A stretch of 64,000 nucleotides of DNA from Paenalkalicoccus suaedae (GCF_006965545.2 NZ_CP041372.2:2046001-2110000); one strand, 5' to 3'. Counted from the first letter of the stretch, positions 37,552 through 47,812 are shown. Notes: a model not told the origin generated them from the letters alone. A program made the numbers and translations.

Positions 37552-38433
37552 CTAGTACCTCCGCTTTTGCGATTTAATTTCTTCTAAAAATTGAATATAG
37601 CTATCATAACGATGCTGCGCAATCTCTCCATCTTCGACAGCTGCCTTGACCGCACATTTAGGCTCATTTGAATGCGTACATCCTCTAAACTTGCATTCCT
37701 GTATTCGATCAGCCATTTCAGGATAGCAGGCGGAGAGAGAGTCCTCGGTAATACCATGGTAATCTAGAGAACTAAAACCAGGAGTATCTGCTACATAGCC
37801 ACCTTCGATAGGAATAAGCTCCACGTGTCTCGTGGTGTGCTTCCCTCGATTTAAGCTTTTTGAGATCGCATTCGTCTCTAAATCTAGCTCCGGCTTTATC
37901 GCATTTAACAGCGATGATTTACCAACACCCGATTGTCCAGCAAAAACAGACACACGATTTGCTAAGGCAGGCTTCAACTCTTCGATCGTATCCGCTTGGT
38001 GAACCGATGTAGATATCACTTCATAGCCGATTTTTTCATACTCCTTTTTATACTGACGAATCTCTTCTAGTTTTTCCTCTGGCAATAAATCCATCTTAGA
38101 TAAGCATATAAGTGGTTGAATGTCGTTTGCTTCAATATGCACAAGGAATTTGTCTAGTAATAGTGGACTAAACGCCGGCTCATGGACAGAAAAAACGAGT
38201 ACAGCCTGTTCAACATTCGCTATTGGAGGACGAATGAGCTCATTCGTCCTATCATGTAATTCTAATACATATCCGTCTGTACGATTTTCCGCTTCAAAAA
38301 CAACCCAGTCTCCAACTAGTGGCGTTAGCTTTCTCTTTCTAAAGTTCCCTCTACCTCTGCACTGAAAAATGCCGTCCTCGTTTTCGACATAGTAAAATCC
38401 ACTTAATGCTTTTACGATTCTCCCAATTGCCAT
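37552..38433 (-). CDS. rsgA: Ribosome small-subunit GTPase RsgA (CpgA)
   Basis: Circularly permuted GTPase (293 aa) for 30S maturation. N-terminal OB fold ([21 protein letters not shown]), G4 [12 protein letters not shown]1 [16 protein letters not shown]3 DTPGFSS, and a C-terminal zinc site with [23 protein letters not shown] 38433 has GGAGG 5 nt upstream; ATG 38445 contains that site. Just downstream of prkC, as in B. subtilis, and a known PrkC substrate there. Confidence 0.96.
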   Translation of the reverse strand: MAIGRIVKALSGFYYVENEDGIFQCRGRGNFRKRKLTPLVGDWVVFEAENRTDGYVLELHDRTNELIRPPIANVEQAVLVFSVHEPAFSPLLLDKFLVHIEANDIQPLICLSKMDLLPEEKLEEIRQYKKEYEKIGYEVISTSVHQADTIEELKPALANRVSVFAGQSGVGKSSLLNAIKPELDLETNAISKSLNRGKHTTRHVELIPIEGGYVADTPGFSSLDYHGITEDSLSACYPEMADRIQECKFRGCTHSNEPKCAVKAAVEDGEIAQHRYDSYIQFLEEIKSQKRRY

Positions 38434-38445
38434 GCAAACCTCCAT

Positions 38446-40497
38446 TTATTGATAGCTTAATAATTCCTCATAGGTGTATTCGTAAGGTGACTCTGAGAAT
38501 TCTTGTCCATTCACATATAAAAGCAGATATCCTGTGTCACCTGGGTTTAACGTCATAGGTAGCGTAAATCTAGTCGTCTCCGTGATGGACTCGCTAACGA
38601 CTTCTCTAGGTGTATCGCTCTCAGAATCAATAATAGAGATTTGAATACGATACTCAGGTGGTTCTGATCCCTCTGGCGCAGGCGGTACTTCTACTGAAAA
38701 TGGTACGTCACTTGTAACTGGACCGTCCTCTTCGCCAGGATCTGGCTCTGGCTCCGGTTCTGGATCTGGCTCAGGAGTCTCAATCTCAGAAGATCCCCCT
38801 GAAGACGATGGCTCAGGTCCACGTGAGAAAGTAACCTCTACTGTTACAGGAGCATTAATTTCTGTCCCTCTTGATGGAGATTGTGCAATAACTAATCCTG
38901 ACTCAATGGATGGATGGAAATCTTCTTCGAATCTTAATGTTACATAAGGATTATCATCCATCTGATCGAGTACCTCAGAACGCGTCATTCCAAACAAATT
39001 ATCCATCACATACGTCATACCCTCACTAACCGTAAGAGTGACAACTGTTTCTTCTGCAATGACTGGTTCATTTGCTTCTGGTGACTGCGATAAAACTGTT
39101 CCTTCATCTTCTGTCGCACTCTCTTCATAAACAACTTCTATATCCTCAAAATCTGCTAAAAGCTCTTCCGCTTCCTCAAGTGATAGACCAACTACATCAT
39201 TCATGTCGACCGTGCCATTCGCTTCGTTAGCAAATACCGTCACTAAAGAGCCCTCTTTTACGTTATTACCACCTTGAGGATTCGTTGAGATAACATGGTC
39301 TGGTTCCACAGTATCGTCTTCTCTATACGTGAGCTCTACTTCTAAACCTAGCGTTTCAAGCTCTGCTACTACTTCTGAGGACGGCTGCCCAACTAACCCT
39401 TCAGGAATCGTCACATCATTTACATAAAGTAGTCTTGGAATAAGGAAGAACACTAAAAATAACAGTAAAGCAAGAAATAGAGCCGATAAGCCAATCCATT
39501 TCCCTACACGCTTTTTCTTCTTTTTAGCAGGTTCTGCTGCAGGACCTTGAGCAGGTGCCTCGTCCGGCTTCCTTACTAGCGTTGGGTCACCTTCAAGCGG
39601 CGCATCAGCCGGTATAACAGGAATAGCTTTTGTCGCTTCAGGATCGTCCTCGCGCTCAATTGGCGCCTCATTCACTCGTGAAGGATCCAGTATAGTAGCT
39701 AATTCTCGTTGCAGTTCATCTGCTGACTCATAGCGGTTCGTAACATCTTTCGCTGTTAGCTTCATGATCATATTATCCACGCTTTGAGGCACATGCGGCG
39801 CTTTTTCTGTCACAGAAGGAATGGGTTCTTGAATATGCTTAATAGCAACAGAAACAGCTGTGTCCCCTTTGAACGGTGCTTCACCCGTTAGCATTTCAAA
39901 CCCGATTATCCCTAAGGAATAAAGATCCGATTTAAAGGTGACCTGTCCACCACGTGCTTGTTCTGGCGATAAGTAGTGAACCGAGCCCAACACAGAATTT
40001 GTATGCGTAATGGTTGCTTCGTTAATCGCACGAGCAATCCCAAAATCTGTTACTTTAGCAATGCCATCTACACCAATCAATATGTTTTGAGGCTTTATAT
40101 CCCGGTGTACGATATGGTTCGCATGGGCGTGAGAGAGCGCCGAGGCAATTTGTTTTAAAATACGAATAGACTCATCAACCGAAAGCGACCCATTCGCAAC
40201 AACATAGTCCTTTAACGTTTCGCCCTCGACGTACTCCATAACAATATAATATAAATCCTCTTCTTCCCCGACGTCATATATACTAACAACGTTCGGATGA
40301 GAGAGGCTAGTTGCCGCTTCTGCTTCGCGTCTAAATCGTTGAATAAACTCATCGTCATTAGAAAACTGCGTTTTGAGCATTTTTACAGCGACATGACGAT
40401 CGAGAATAAGATCTTTCGCTAAATAAACGTCTGCCATCCCGCCGCCGCCAATTGGACGAATTAATTTATAGCGATCGTTTAAACGTTTTCCTATCAT
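38446..40497 (-). CDS. prkC: PASTA-domain Ser/Thr protein kinase PrkC
   Basis: Membrane kinase (683 aa) that senses muropeptides, important in germination and stationary phase. Cytoplasmic Hanks kinase ~1-270 (IGGGGMADVYLA, AVKMLK, HRDIKPQNILI, VTDFGIARA, SPEQARGG); a Lys-rich stop and membrane segment ~333-354; three PASTA repeats (starting VNDVTIPEGLVG, VDMNDVVGLS, YVMDNLFGM); then a Ser/Gly and Pro/Glu-rich spacer (ETPEPDPEPEPEPDPGEEDG) and an ~85-residue beta-rich end domain. ATG overlaps the prpC stop (4 nt). Confidence 0.96.
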   Translation of the reverse strand: MIGKRLNDRYKLIRPIGGGGMADVYLAKDLILDRHVAVKMLKTQFSNDDEFIQRFRREAEAATSLSHPNVVSIYDVGEEEDLYYIVMEYVEGETLKDYVVANGSLSVDESIRILKQIASALSHAHANHIVHRDIKPQNILIGVDGIAKVTDFGIARAINEATITHTNSVLGSVHYLSPEQARGGQVTFKSDLYSLGIIGFEMLTGEAPFKGDTAVSVAIKHIQEPIPSVTEKAPHVPQSVDNMIMKLTAKDVTNRYESADELQRELATILDPSRVNEAPIEREDDPEATKAIPVIPADAPLEGDPTLVRKPDEAPAQGPAAEPAKKKKKRVGKWIGLSALFLALLLFLVFFLIPRLLYVNDVTIPEGLVGQPSSEVVAELETLGLEVELTYREDDTVEPDHVISTNPQGGNNVKEGSLVTVFANEANGTVDMNDVVGLSLEEAEELLADFEDIEVVYEESATEDEGTVLSQSPEANEPVIAEETVVTLTVSEGMTYVMDNLFGMTRSEVLDQMDDNPYVTLRFEEDFHPSIESGLVIAQSPSRGTEINAPVTVEVTFSRGPEPSSSGGSSEIETPEPDPEPEPEPDPGEEDGPVTSDVPFSVEVPPAPEGSEPPEYRIQISIIDSESDTPREVVSESITETTRFTLPMTLNPGDTGYLLLYVNGQEFSESPYEYTYEELLSYQ

Positions 40498-41246
40498 GAT
40501 GCATTCACTTCCTTTTGATGCCTAACGAGCGCTACGGTGATATTGTCCTCTCCACCGCGATTATTCGCCTCATTAATCATTGCGCGAGCAGCTTCCTCGA
40601 GCGGAATTTCTTGATCGTTAAAGATCGCAGACAAATCCATAGCAGATAGCTTGTTTGTTAACCCATCCGTGCAAAGTACAAGTAACGATCCTGAATTCCA
40701 CGCAACGACACCAGTATCAATTTCAATAGTTGGCTCTGTGCCAAGTGCTCTCATTAATACATTCTTGCGAGGGTGCACTTCTGCTTCCTGCTCGGAAATT
40801 TCTCCACGTCTAACTAACTCTCCTACTAGAGAGTGATCTTTCGTTAATTGCGTAAGTTCATTTTCTTCATACAAGTAAATGCGAGAGTCTCCTACATGAC
40901 AAAAAGAAATGAAAGAGTCTGTGCATATCGTCGCAACGAGGGTCGTCCCCATCCCTTTACAATCGGTATGCTCATTCGCATAGTCGAGAATGTGTTTATT
41001 TGCTTTTACAACGGTTGTTCGTAAGAAATCTTCTGCTTCTTCTTGAGAGAGAAGACTATCGTTACTTTGCCAGGATTCAAGGAGCACTTTTTTTGCCAGC
41101 TTACTCGCAACGTCTCCTGCCTGATGACCACCCATCCCATCAGCAACTAAAGCTAATAGCTGGCCGTTGTCTTTTTTAGCAACAGCAACACTATCTTCAT
41201 TATGCGATCGTAATTTACCTATATCCGTTAACGATGTATATTCCAA
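40494..41246 (-). CDS. prpC: PP2C-type protein phosphatase PrpC (Stp)
   Basis: 250-aa metal-dependent Ser/Thr phosphatase opposing PrkC. Motifs: TDIGKLRSHNEDSVAV, LVADGMGGHQAGDVAS, GMGTTLVA, HVGDSRIYLY, KDHSLVGELVRRGEI, HPRKNVLMRALG, LCTDGLTNKL and RGGEDNITVALV. TTG at 41246 is favoured: GAGGGG is 7 nt upstream and length matches the family, whereas ATG 41273 has no ribosome site. Confidence 0.95.
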   Translation of the reverse strand: MEYTSLTDIGKLRSHNEDSVAVAKKDNGQLLALVADGMGGHQAGDVASKLAKKVLLESWQSNDSLLSQEEAEDFLRTTVVKANKHILDYANEHTDCKGMGTTLVATICTDSFISFCHVGDSRIYLYEENELTQLTKDHSLVGELVRRGEISEQEAEVHPRKNVLMRALGTEPTIEIDTGVVAWNSGSLLVLCTDGLTNKLSAMDLSAIFNDQEIPLEEAARAMINEANNRGGEDNITVALVRHQKEVNAS

Positions 41247-41279
41247 AAACGATCCCCTCTTTCTACTTCCCATAACCGT

Positions 41280-42653
41280 TCATTCGGCAACTTCTTCTAT
41301 AGTTTCTGCTTTTTTGATAGAAGTGATAAAAAACCCATCTGTACCGAATTGACCTGGGAGTAACTGGACCATACTACCATCCTCACCGATAGCACTATGG
41401 TAAGCTTTCGGTAGCACAGCGGTTAGAGATGTGTCACGCGACGCATCACTGTGTTTAGATAAAAAGGATGTGATTTGATGATCATTCTCATTTTTATCTA
41501 TAGTACATGTACTATAAATCAGTCTACCACCCGGCTTTAATGTTTTCCATACAGCATCTAGTATGTCCGCTTGGATCTCTTGTAACCTGCTAATATCCGA
41601 TTCTTTTTTCTTCCACTTAATATCTGGCTTTCTTTGCAATACACCAAGTCCAGAGCAAGGAGCATCTACTAAAACACGGTCAAACGGCTCAGACGCCTCA
41701 TCAAGCTTTCTCGCATCTTGGGCGACACCTTCAATAATTGATAATCCTAGGCGTTTTTGTTGTGCTTCTAAAAGCTCGACTTTATGCTTGTGAATATCTC
41801 CACTAATTAATTGCCCCTCATTTTGCATGAGCTCGGCAATATGCATGGATTTCCCTCCAGGAGCTGCGCACGCGTCTAGAATGCGCTCCCCAGGCTTTGG
41901 ATCAAGCGCGAGAGCAACAAGCATCGAGCCTTCATCTTGAATGGATACGTATCCCTCTTTAAACGCGTCCGTATGCTGAACAGCCCCTCGTGTAACTCGA
42001 AGTGCATGCGGCATGAACGGGCTTTCTTCTACTTCGACACCTTCTTCTAAGAGCATCTCTTTAATTGTATCCTTATCCGACTTAAATTCATTTACACGAA
42101 TGGAGGAAACGGGGTGCTCTAAGTTAGCAAAAACGATTTTCTCCGCTTCGTCAAACCCATATTGGTCTACTAATCGGTTTACAAACCACTGCGGATGGGA
42201 TCCCTTTACCGCTAAACGCTCGATAGGCTCTTTAATAGAATCGAATGACGGAGCACCTTGTCTTAACACGTTACGTAAAATTCCGTTTACCATTCCAGAG
42301 ATTCCTTTGTGGCCTCTCTTATTTGCGATTGTTACCGCTTCGTTTAAAATAGCGTGATCAGGCACGCGATCTAAATGAAGTAGCTGATAAACACTTAATC
42401 TTAGTAACACGAGTACCCAGTCTTGCAGTTTATCTAATGGTTTTTTACTAAAATGCTTTAACACAAAATCTAACGAAGCTTGACGCTGAATCGTGCCATA
42501 GACTATTTCAGTCAGTAATGGCACGTCTACTTTAGCTAGCTTCGATGATTTAATCATATCATTTAACAATAAATTACTATAGGCTTGTTGCTGTTCGATC
42601 TTAAGTAACGTATCTAACGCAACCTCACGCACTGTTGCCTCTTGTTTTTTCAT
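41280..42653 (-). CDS. rsmB: 16S rRNA (cytosine-967-C5)-methyltransferase
   Basis: RsmB/Sun (457 aa). N-terminal NusB-like RNA-binding domain (REVALDTLLKIEQQQAYSN, LLTEIVYGTIQRQ), then SAM domain with DACAAPGGKSMHIAELM, the PC motif VDAPCSGLGVLQRKPDIKW and the TC motif LIYSTCTIDKNEND (nucleophile Cys). It starts directly after the fmt stop with no gap. Confidence 0.96.
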   Translation of the reverse strand: MKKQEATVREVALDTLLKIEQQQAYSNLLLNDMIKSSKLAKVDVPLLTEIVYGTIQRQASLDFVLKHFSKKPLDKLQDWVLVLLRLSVYQLLHLDRVPDHAILNEAVTIANKRGHKGISGMVNGILRNVLRQGAPSFDSIKEPIERLAVKGSHPQWFVNRLVDQYGFDEAEKIVFANLEHPVSSIRVNEFKSDKDTIKEMLLEEGVEVEESPFMPHALRVTRGAVQHTDAFKEGYVSIQDEGSMLVALALDPKPGERILDACAAPGGKSMHIAELMQNEGQLISGDIHKHKVELLEAQQKRLGLSIIEGVAQDARKLDEASEPFDRVLVDAPCSGLGVLQRKPDIKWKKKESDISRLQEIQADILDAVWKTLKPGGRLIYSTCTIDKNENDHQITSFLSKHSDASRDTSLTAVLPKAYHSAIGEDGSMVQLLPGQFGTDGFFITSIKKAETIEEVAE

Positions 42654-43592
42654 CTATAAATCTCCTAACTTATCGCCTAACGCAAGCTTTGCGCCGGCTC
42701 CTCGCAAAAATGTCTCTACGTTCATCGGTTTTTTACCAGCTGGCTGGACTTCTTTTAATGCAAGCACCGTCTCGTCGCCGCACGCCACATGCAGTAAATC
42801 GGACTCCAACTTTACGATAGTACCAGGAGCTTCTGTTGTTGTGCCTTCCGCTACTACAGAGGACCATAGCTTTAATCTTGTCTCTCCAAGCGTCGTATAA
42901 GCAACTGGCCAAGGTGCAAGCCCTCTAATGTGATTAAAGACGCTTCTCGCATCCTGCGTCCAATCAATGACCTCTTGCTCTTTTTTTATGTTAGGTGCAA
43001 AGGTTGCAGCTGCCTCATCCTGTTTTTCTGCCTCTACAACGGACGCCTCCATCTTTGGTAGCATCTCTTTGATCATTTGCGCTCCAAGCTTGCTTAGCTT
43101 ATCGTGCATCGTTCCCGTGTTATCTTCGTCTGTAATTGGAATAGCTCTTTTTAAAAGCATGTCCCCAGCATCCAGCTTTTCTACCATATACATGATCGTA
43201 ACCCCTGTTTCTGCCTCTCCGTCGATAATGGATTGATGGATAGGCGCACCGCCGCGATATTTAGGCAACAGAGACGCGTGGACGTTAATACAGCCCTTAG
43301 CTGGAATCTCCAGGACCTCCGTTGGGAGTAGTTGACCAAAGGCTGCAGTTACAATTAAATCTGGCGCAGCCTCTTGCACAGCCTGATAGTCATGTCGTAT
43401 CTTTTCTGGTTGAAAAACGGGTAATCCTAGCTCTAAGGCCGCTACCTTAACAGGTGGCGGTGTAAGCTCTCTCTTACGACCTTTAGGACGGTCCGGCTGT
43501 GTAACCACAAGGGATACTGTATGTCCCTCATCTATTATAGTTTGTAAAACAGGTACCGCGAAATCCGGTGTTCCCATAAATACGATATTCAT
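42654..43592 (-). CDS. fmt: Methionyl-tRNA formyltransferase
   Basis: Fmt (312 aa), formylates initiator Met-tRNA. MNIVFMGTPDFAVPVLQ, VVTQPDRPKGRKRELTPPPVK, active-site INVHASLLPKYRGGAPIHQSIIDG and MYMVEKLDAGDML; C-terminal OB domain APGTIVKLESDLLHVACG. ATG 43592 with AAAGGATG upstream. def, its usual neighbour in B. subtilis, is not next to it. Confidence 0.97.
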   Translation of the reverse strand: MNIVFMGTPDFAVPVLQTIIDEGHTVSLVVTQPDRPKGRKRELTPPPVKVAALELGLPVFQPEKIRHDYQAVQEAAPDLIVTAAFGQLLPTEVLEIPAKGCINVHASLLPKYRGGAPIHQSIIDGEAETGVTIMYMVEKLDAGDMLLKRAIPITDEDNTGTMHDKLSKLGAQMIKEMLPKMEASVVEAEKQDEAAATFAPNIKKEQEVIDWTQDARSVFNHIRGLAPWPVAYTTLGETRLKLWSSVVAEGTTTEAPGTIVKLESDLLHVACGDETVLALKEVQPAGKKPMNVETFLRGAGAKLALGDKLGDL

Positions 43593-43612
43593 CAAATCAT
43601 CCTTTCTTCTCT

Positions 43613-46009
43613 TTACAGCATCATATATGGATTAGTATCTACGTGAAGTTGCAAGTCTGTTTTCATTATTTCTTTTTGATAGGATTCAATCAATTCCTGT
43701 AAAACATGATGAAGGTTTGGTTCGATTTTGTATTTTATCATGCACTGATAGCGATATCTATCTTTTATTCGAGGTATCGGACTAGCTGACGGTCCATATA
43801 TTTTAGCAGAGTCACTTAGACTTCTTCGTAAATAAGACGCAATGTTGGTCGTTACCTCCACAGCCTTGTTAAGATCTGCATGGCTAACGTGCACCACCGC
43901 TAAAAAGTAATACGGAGGATAGCCAGCAAGCTGACGCATTTTCATCTCCTTTTCGTAAAAAGAAAGAAAGTTATGCGTTTTAACGTCTTGGACGCTATAG
44001 TGATCCGGCGTATAGGTTTGTACGAATACCTCGCCTTGCTTATCATGTCTCCCAGCACGGCCAGCAACTTGGGTAAGGAGCTGGAAAGACCTTTCGGCAG
44101 AACGAAAGTCTGGTAAATGAAGCATAGAGTCTGCGGCCAGGACACCGACAAGCGTAATGTTAGGGAAATCAAGACCTTTTGCAATCATCTGTGTGCCAAG
44201 GAGAATATCCGCTTCTCCCTTCTCAAAAGACTGCAAAAGCTTTTCGTGAGAGCCTTTACGCCTTGTGGTATCAACATCCATCCGAATTACCCTTGCATCT
44301 GGAAGCTCTTTTGCAAGCTCCTGCTCTACCTTTTGTGTACCTGTACCAAAAAAGCGAATAGAGTCACTTTGACAAGATGGACAAACCGTTGGGATTGTCT
44401 CGCGATGTCCACAATAGTGACACTGTAAGGATTGATCATTACGGTGATAGGTTAATGAGATATCACAGTGCGGACATTCCGCTACGTACCCACAGTCACG
44501 GCACATAATGAAGGTAGAATAGCCTCTTCTATTTAAGAGCAACACCATTTGCTCCTTTTTAGCTAATCGATCCTGCATAGCCTCCAAAACAGAGGTCGAA
44601 AACATCGAGCGATTCCCGTTTTGAAGCTCTTCTCGCATATCGATAACATGCACCGGTGGCATCGCTGTTTGGTTCACTCGCTCTTGCATCGATAGGAGCG
44701 TATAAACACCCTTTTTTGCTCGTGCAAAGCTTTCTAAAGAAGGTGTAGCACTTCCTAAGATTACAGGACAGTTATAATAGCTTGCGCGCTTTATTGCAAC
44801 ATCCCTTGCGTGGTAGCGTGGCGCTTCCTCCTGCTTATAGCTCATCTCGTGCTCTTCATCAATAATAATAATGCCAAGGTTTGTAAAGGGAGCAAATACA
44901 GCTGATCTAGCCCCTACCACGACATCTACCTTTCCCTCACGAATCTTGCGCCATTCATCATACTTCTCCCCTTTAGATAGCGCACTATGAAGCACGGCTA
45001 CCCTCGAGCCAAAACGCGACTTAAATCTCGTTACCATTTGAGGAGTAAGCGAGATTTCAGGTACGAGTACGATCGCTTCCTTCCCCTTATCTAACACCTG
45101 CTCAATCGACTGTAAATAAATTTCTGTCTTTCCGCTTCCAGTGACACCGTGCAATAAAAACGTTTCGTGCTTGTTTGTCTGAAAGGCTTCCTCAATTGGA
45201 CGTATGGATTCCTGTTGCTCCTCTGTGAGCGCCATCGGAACCGACGACTTAAACGTTCGCCCTGCATATGGATCGCGCCCCACTGTGGCATAGTCTTTTT
45301 TCAGTACACCTTTATCAACAAGCTGGTTAATAACAGCTGTCGTGACGTTCGCTTCCTCTGCTAGACCCTTTAGCGTAAAGCTTGTGCCGATTTCACACGT
45401 CAATAAATACTCGGATAATAATAATTGCTTTTTCGCTTGCGAAAATTGGGTAAGGTCAGGTTCTTGCACGTACGTGACCTGCAACTGTTTTTTTCTTGCA
45501 TCCTTTGTTGTAACGATCGGGCTTACGCGAATCGTTCCTTTACGAATATGCCTCGTTATGAGCTGAATATCATTTTCAGGAGCTTGTTTCGTAAACTCAT
45601 TCCAGCTCGCAATCACCCCATCAACGAATAAACCGGTAAGTTCAGGATCTTCCTCTTCCAAGTAAAGCTCTTTATCATAGGATGCTCGCATGGCAGCCGG
45701 TAGCATCGCTTTTAAAACACTTATATGATAAGAAAGCGTTTCTTCTTTAATAGCTTCAGATAGGAGTAAAAGCTCCTCCGTTACCGGTGGAGTTAAATCG
45801 AGCTGATCAGAAATTGGTTTAAGCTTTTCGATCGCGATTTGAGGCTCGTTGTGAAGCTTCATCACAAACCCCTGCACATTCCTGTTTGCAAAAGGAACAT
45901 GCACACGAACTCCGGGTACAATCGTGTCTGCAAGCTCATTTGGAACGAGATAATCAAACATTCGATCCGTTTGTCTTGCGGCAACATCAACAATAACACT
46001 TGCTATCAT
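43613..46009 (-). CDS. priA: Primosomal protein N' (PriA helicase)
   Basis: Replication-restart helicase (798 aa). N-terminal DNA-binding domain (VIVDVAARQTDRMFDYLVP, VRVHVPFANRNVQGFV), Walker A LLHGVTGSGKTEIYL, DEEH in IIIDEEHEMSYKQ, and two zinc-binding Cys clusters between ~500 and 560 (CRDCGYVAECPHCDIS; CHYCGH ... CPSCQS), then GTQMIAKGLDFPN and QVAGRAGR. ATG overlaps the coaBC stop by 4 nt. Confidence 0.97.
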   Translation of the reverse strand: MIASVIVDVAARQTDRMFDYLVPNELADTIVPGVRVHVPFANRNVQGFVMKLHNEPQIAIEKLKPISDQLDLTPPVTEELLLLSEAIKEETLSYHISVLKAMLPAAMRASYDKELYLEEEDPELTGLFVDGVIASWNEFTKQAPENDIQLITRHIRKGTIRVSPIVTTKDARKKQLQVTYVQEPDLTQFSQAKKQLLLSEYLLTCEIGTSFTLKGLAEEANVTTAVINQLVDKGVLKKDYATVGRDPYAGRTFKSSVPMALTEEQQESIRPIEEAFQTNKHETFLLHGVTGSGKTEIYLQSIEQVLDKGKEAIVLVPEISLTPQMVTRFKSRFGSRVAVLHSALSKGEKYDEWRKIREGKVDVVVGARSAVFAPFTNLGIIIIDEEHEMSYKQEEAPRYHARDVAIKRASYYNCPVILGSATPSLESFARAKKGVYTLLSMQERVNQTAMPPVHVIDMREELQNGNRSMFSTSVLEAMQDRLAKKEQMVLLLNRRGYSTFIMCRDCGYVAECPHCDISLTYHRNDQSLQCHYCGHRETIPTVCPSCQSDSIRFFGTGTQKVEQELAKELPDARVIRMDVDTTRRKGSHEKLLQSFEKGEADILLGTQMIAKGLDFPNITLVGVLAADSMLHLPDFRSAERSFQLLTQVAGRAGRHDKQGEVFVQTYTPDHYSVQDVKTHNFLSFYEKEMKMRQLAGYPPYYFLAVVHVSHADLNKAVEVTTNIASYLRRSLSDSAKIYGPSASPIPRIKDRYRYQCMIKYKIEPNLHHVLQELIESYQKEIMKTDLQLHVDTNPYMML

Positions 46010-47214
46010 GTAGCATCACCAAACAACTTTTCTACTTCATCTAATAATACTTTAGCAGCTTGTTTTTTTGATGTTAGAGGGACGTCTATTTGGTCACCTT
46101 TACGAGTAAATAGCGTAAGAGCATTTGTATCTCCTCTAAATCCATGTCCTTCTTCCACAATGGAATTTGCTGCAATAATATCTGCATTTTTTGTTTCTAG
46201 CTTTCTCTTCGCATACTCTTCGATATTGGATGATTCTGCAGCAAAACCTACTAAAATCTGTTTCTTTTTTTGTTGACCTAAATCTTTTAAGATATCCTTC
46301 GTTCTCACCATTTCTAATGGAATATCTTTATCTGATTTCTTCATTTTTTCTTCTTCGGATGTTTTCGGCTTATAGTCTGATACTGCTGCCGCTTTAATAA
46401 TGACGTCCTGATTGTCTGCATGATGCATCACGGCTTTATACATATCTTCGGCGGATGTGACATCAATACGATTGACTCCATGCGGTGTATCTAGCTCAAC
46501 TGGACCGCTTATTAGTGTGACATGAGCCCCTCTTGCAGCGGCCTCTTGTGCAATAGCAAACCCCATTTTACCGGATGATCGATTTGATAAAAATCGAACA
46601 GGGTCAATAACTTCCTGGGTTGGGCCTGCTGTTACGATAAGTTTTTTCCCATGCCAGTTAGGATAGTCACGCTTAATAAAATAGTGTTCGACCATAGCAA
46701 GTAAGTCTTCGGGTTCTGCCATACGACCTTTCCCTGTATACCCGCACGCTAAATAGCCTTCGTTTGGTTCCACAAAAATAAAGCCGTCTTTTTTCAGTTG
46801 CTCCATATTGCGTGTAACTGCTGGATGACTATACATATGGACATTCATCGCAGGTGCGATCATGACTTCTGCCGTTGTTGCAAGCATAGTAGTCGTTACC
46901 ATATCATCTGCGATTCCATGAGCAAGCTTTCCGATTGTGTTTGCTGACGCTGGCGCAACGAGCACAAGGTCAGCCCAATCTGCGATATCAATGTGTGCAA
47001 TATGTGTCGGATCTGGTTCAATAAATGTATTTGTATACACATGATCACGAGAGAGTGCTTGAAACGTTAAAGGAGTGACGAATTCTTGTGCAGAGTTTGT
47101 CATCATTACTTTAACGTCAAAATTGGCTTGAACTAATTTACTTGTAAGGGCGGCTGCTTTAAATGCAGCAATTCCTCCTGTCACAGCTAATAGTACTCGG
47201 TTTTTTCGTGTCAT
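46006..47214 (-). CDS. coaBC: Bifunctional CoA synthesis protein CoaBC
   Basis: 402-aa phosphopantothenoylcysteine synthetase/decarboxylase. CoaC part ~1-185: LLAVTGGIAAFKA, APASANTIGKLAHGIADD, APAMNVHMYSHPAV, ACGYTGKGRMAEP (catalytic Cys). CoaB part: TAGPTQEVIDPVRFLSNRSSGKMG, KAAAVSDYKP, VGFAAESSNIEEYAKRKLE. ATG 47214 follows AGGAGAG and matches the family; 25 extra in-frame codons upstream do not. A weak TTGTCT-17-TAGAGT lies ~50 nt upstream; rpoZ is 1.1 kb away instead of adjacent. Confidence 0.95.
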   Translation of the reverse strand: MTRKNRVLLAVTGGIAAFKAAALTSKLVQANFDVKVMMTNSAQEFVTPLTFQALSRDHVYTNTFIEPDPTHIAHIDIADWADLVLVAPASANTIGKLAHGIADDMVTTTMLATTAEVMIAPAMNVHMYSHPAVTRNMEQLKKDGFIFVEPNEGYLACGYTGKGRMAEPEDLLAMVEHYFIKRDYPNWHGKKLIVTAGPTQEVIDPVRFLSNRSSGKMGFAIAQEAAARGAHVTLISGPVELDTPHGVNRIDVTSAEDMYKAVMHHADNQDVIIKAAAVSDYKPKTSEEEKMKKSDKDIPLEMVRTKDILKDLGQQKKKQILVGFAAESSNIEEYAKRKLETKNADIIAANSIVEEGHGFRGDTNALTLFTRKGDQIDVPLTSKKQAAKVLLDEVEKLFGDAT

Positions 47215-47300
47215 GGATATTCTCTCCTGTCTTTTTCTTAGCAATAAGTTGTCTCTCTTCACTCTACCTAAAAAAGCTCGGTCAGACAACTATTGCATAG

Positions 47301-47397
47301 GCTCTTAGAGCTGATGGTGATAAAGTGCCAACTAGTTTAAATCTAACTTCCTTAGCTCTTCGAGCTAAATTGACTAAGGGCTAACTAGTTTAAATCT
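47301..47397 (+). repeat. Two-unit ~53-bp hairpin-plus-motif tandem, island A
   Basis: AACTAGTTTAAATCT occurs at 47330-47344 and 47383-47397 (53-bp period). Each is preceded by a hairpin: GCTCT-t-AGAGC (47301-47311) and TTAGCTC-ttc-GAGCTAA (47352-47368). The same arrangement is found at 52249-52350. Confidence 0.75.
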
Positions 47398-47405
47398 GCT
47401 CTCCG

Positions 47406-47566
47406 AGCTGTCAGCCCGCCAGACACTCTACGACATCCATAGGGCCGGTCTTTGAGCTTCCTCGTTGGCAGAGTTCGACTGCCGTCTCTCTCTAAACGCC
47501 TTCTGTGGGATCTCAAAGACCTCTTTCCCCTATGGATTGTCTTCGAATGTCTTCTGGGTCTGCCAC
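47406..47566 (+). repeat. Structured repeat copy A1 (161 bp)
   Basis: Forward copy of a dispersed repeat also found at 47813-47969, 52359-52500 and 52990-53146. Nested pairings are visible: ATCCATAGGG (47435-47444) with CCCTATGGAT (47528-47537); GGTCTTTGAG (47447-47456) with CTCAAAGACC (47512-47521); inner hairpin GGCAG-agttcga-CTGCC (47467-47483). It has no open reading frame in common with the other copies. Function unknown. Confidence 0.8.
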
Positions 47567-47812
47567 CTCTACGTTTGATTTAAAAGGAGCATAAAGAAGA
47601 GCGTTTTTTAAGTCAGTATGTATAATTGTGTTCTTTCTCGTCATTTCTTCTAGTTTGTTTTCTCTTCACAACGTTAAGAGTTTGCATCACTTGAAGATAG
47701 TTAGTCAATTCCCTTCATTGCGCGTCACTTCCGGCATTTTGCTTTACTTAATAGCTTGTATTCTTTTCATCATTATAATAATTCGCTTCATTTCTCTATT
47801 CGTGCAGAAGGA

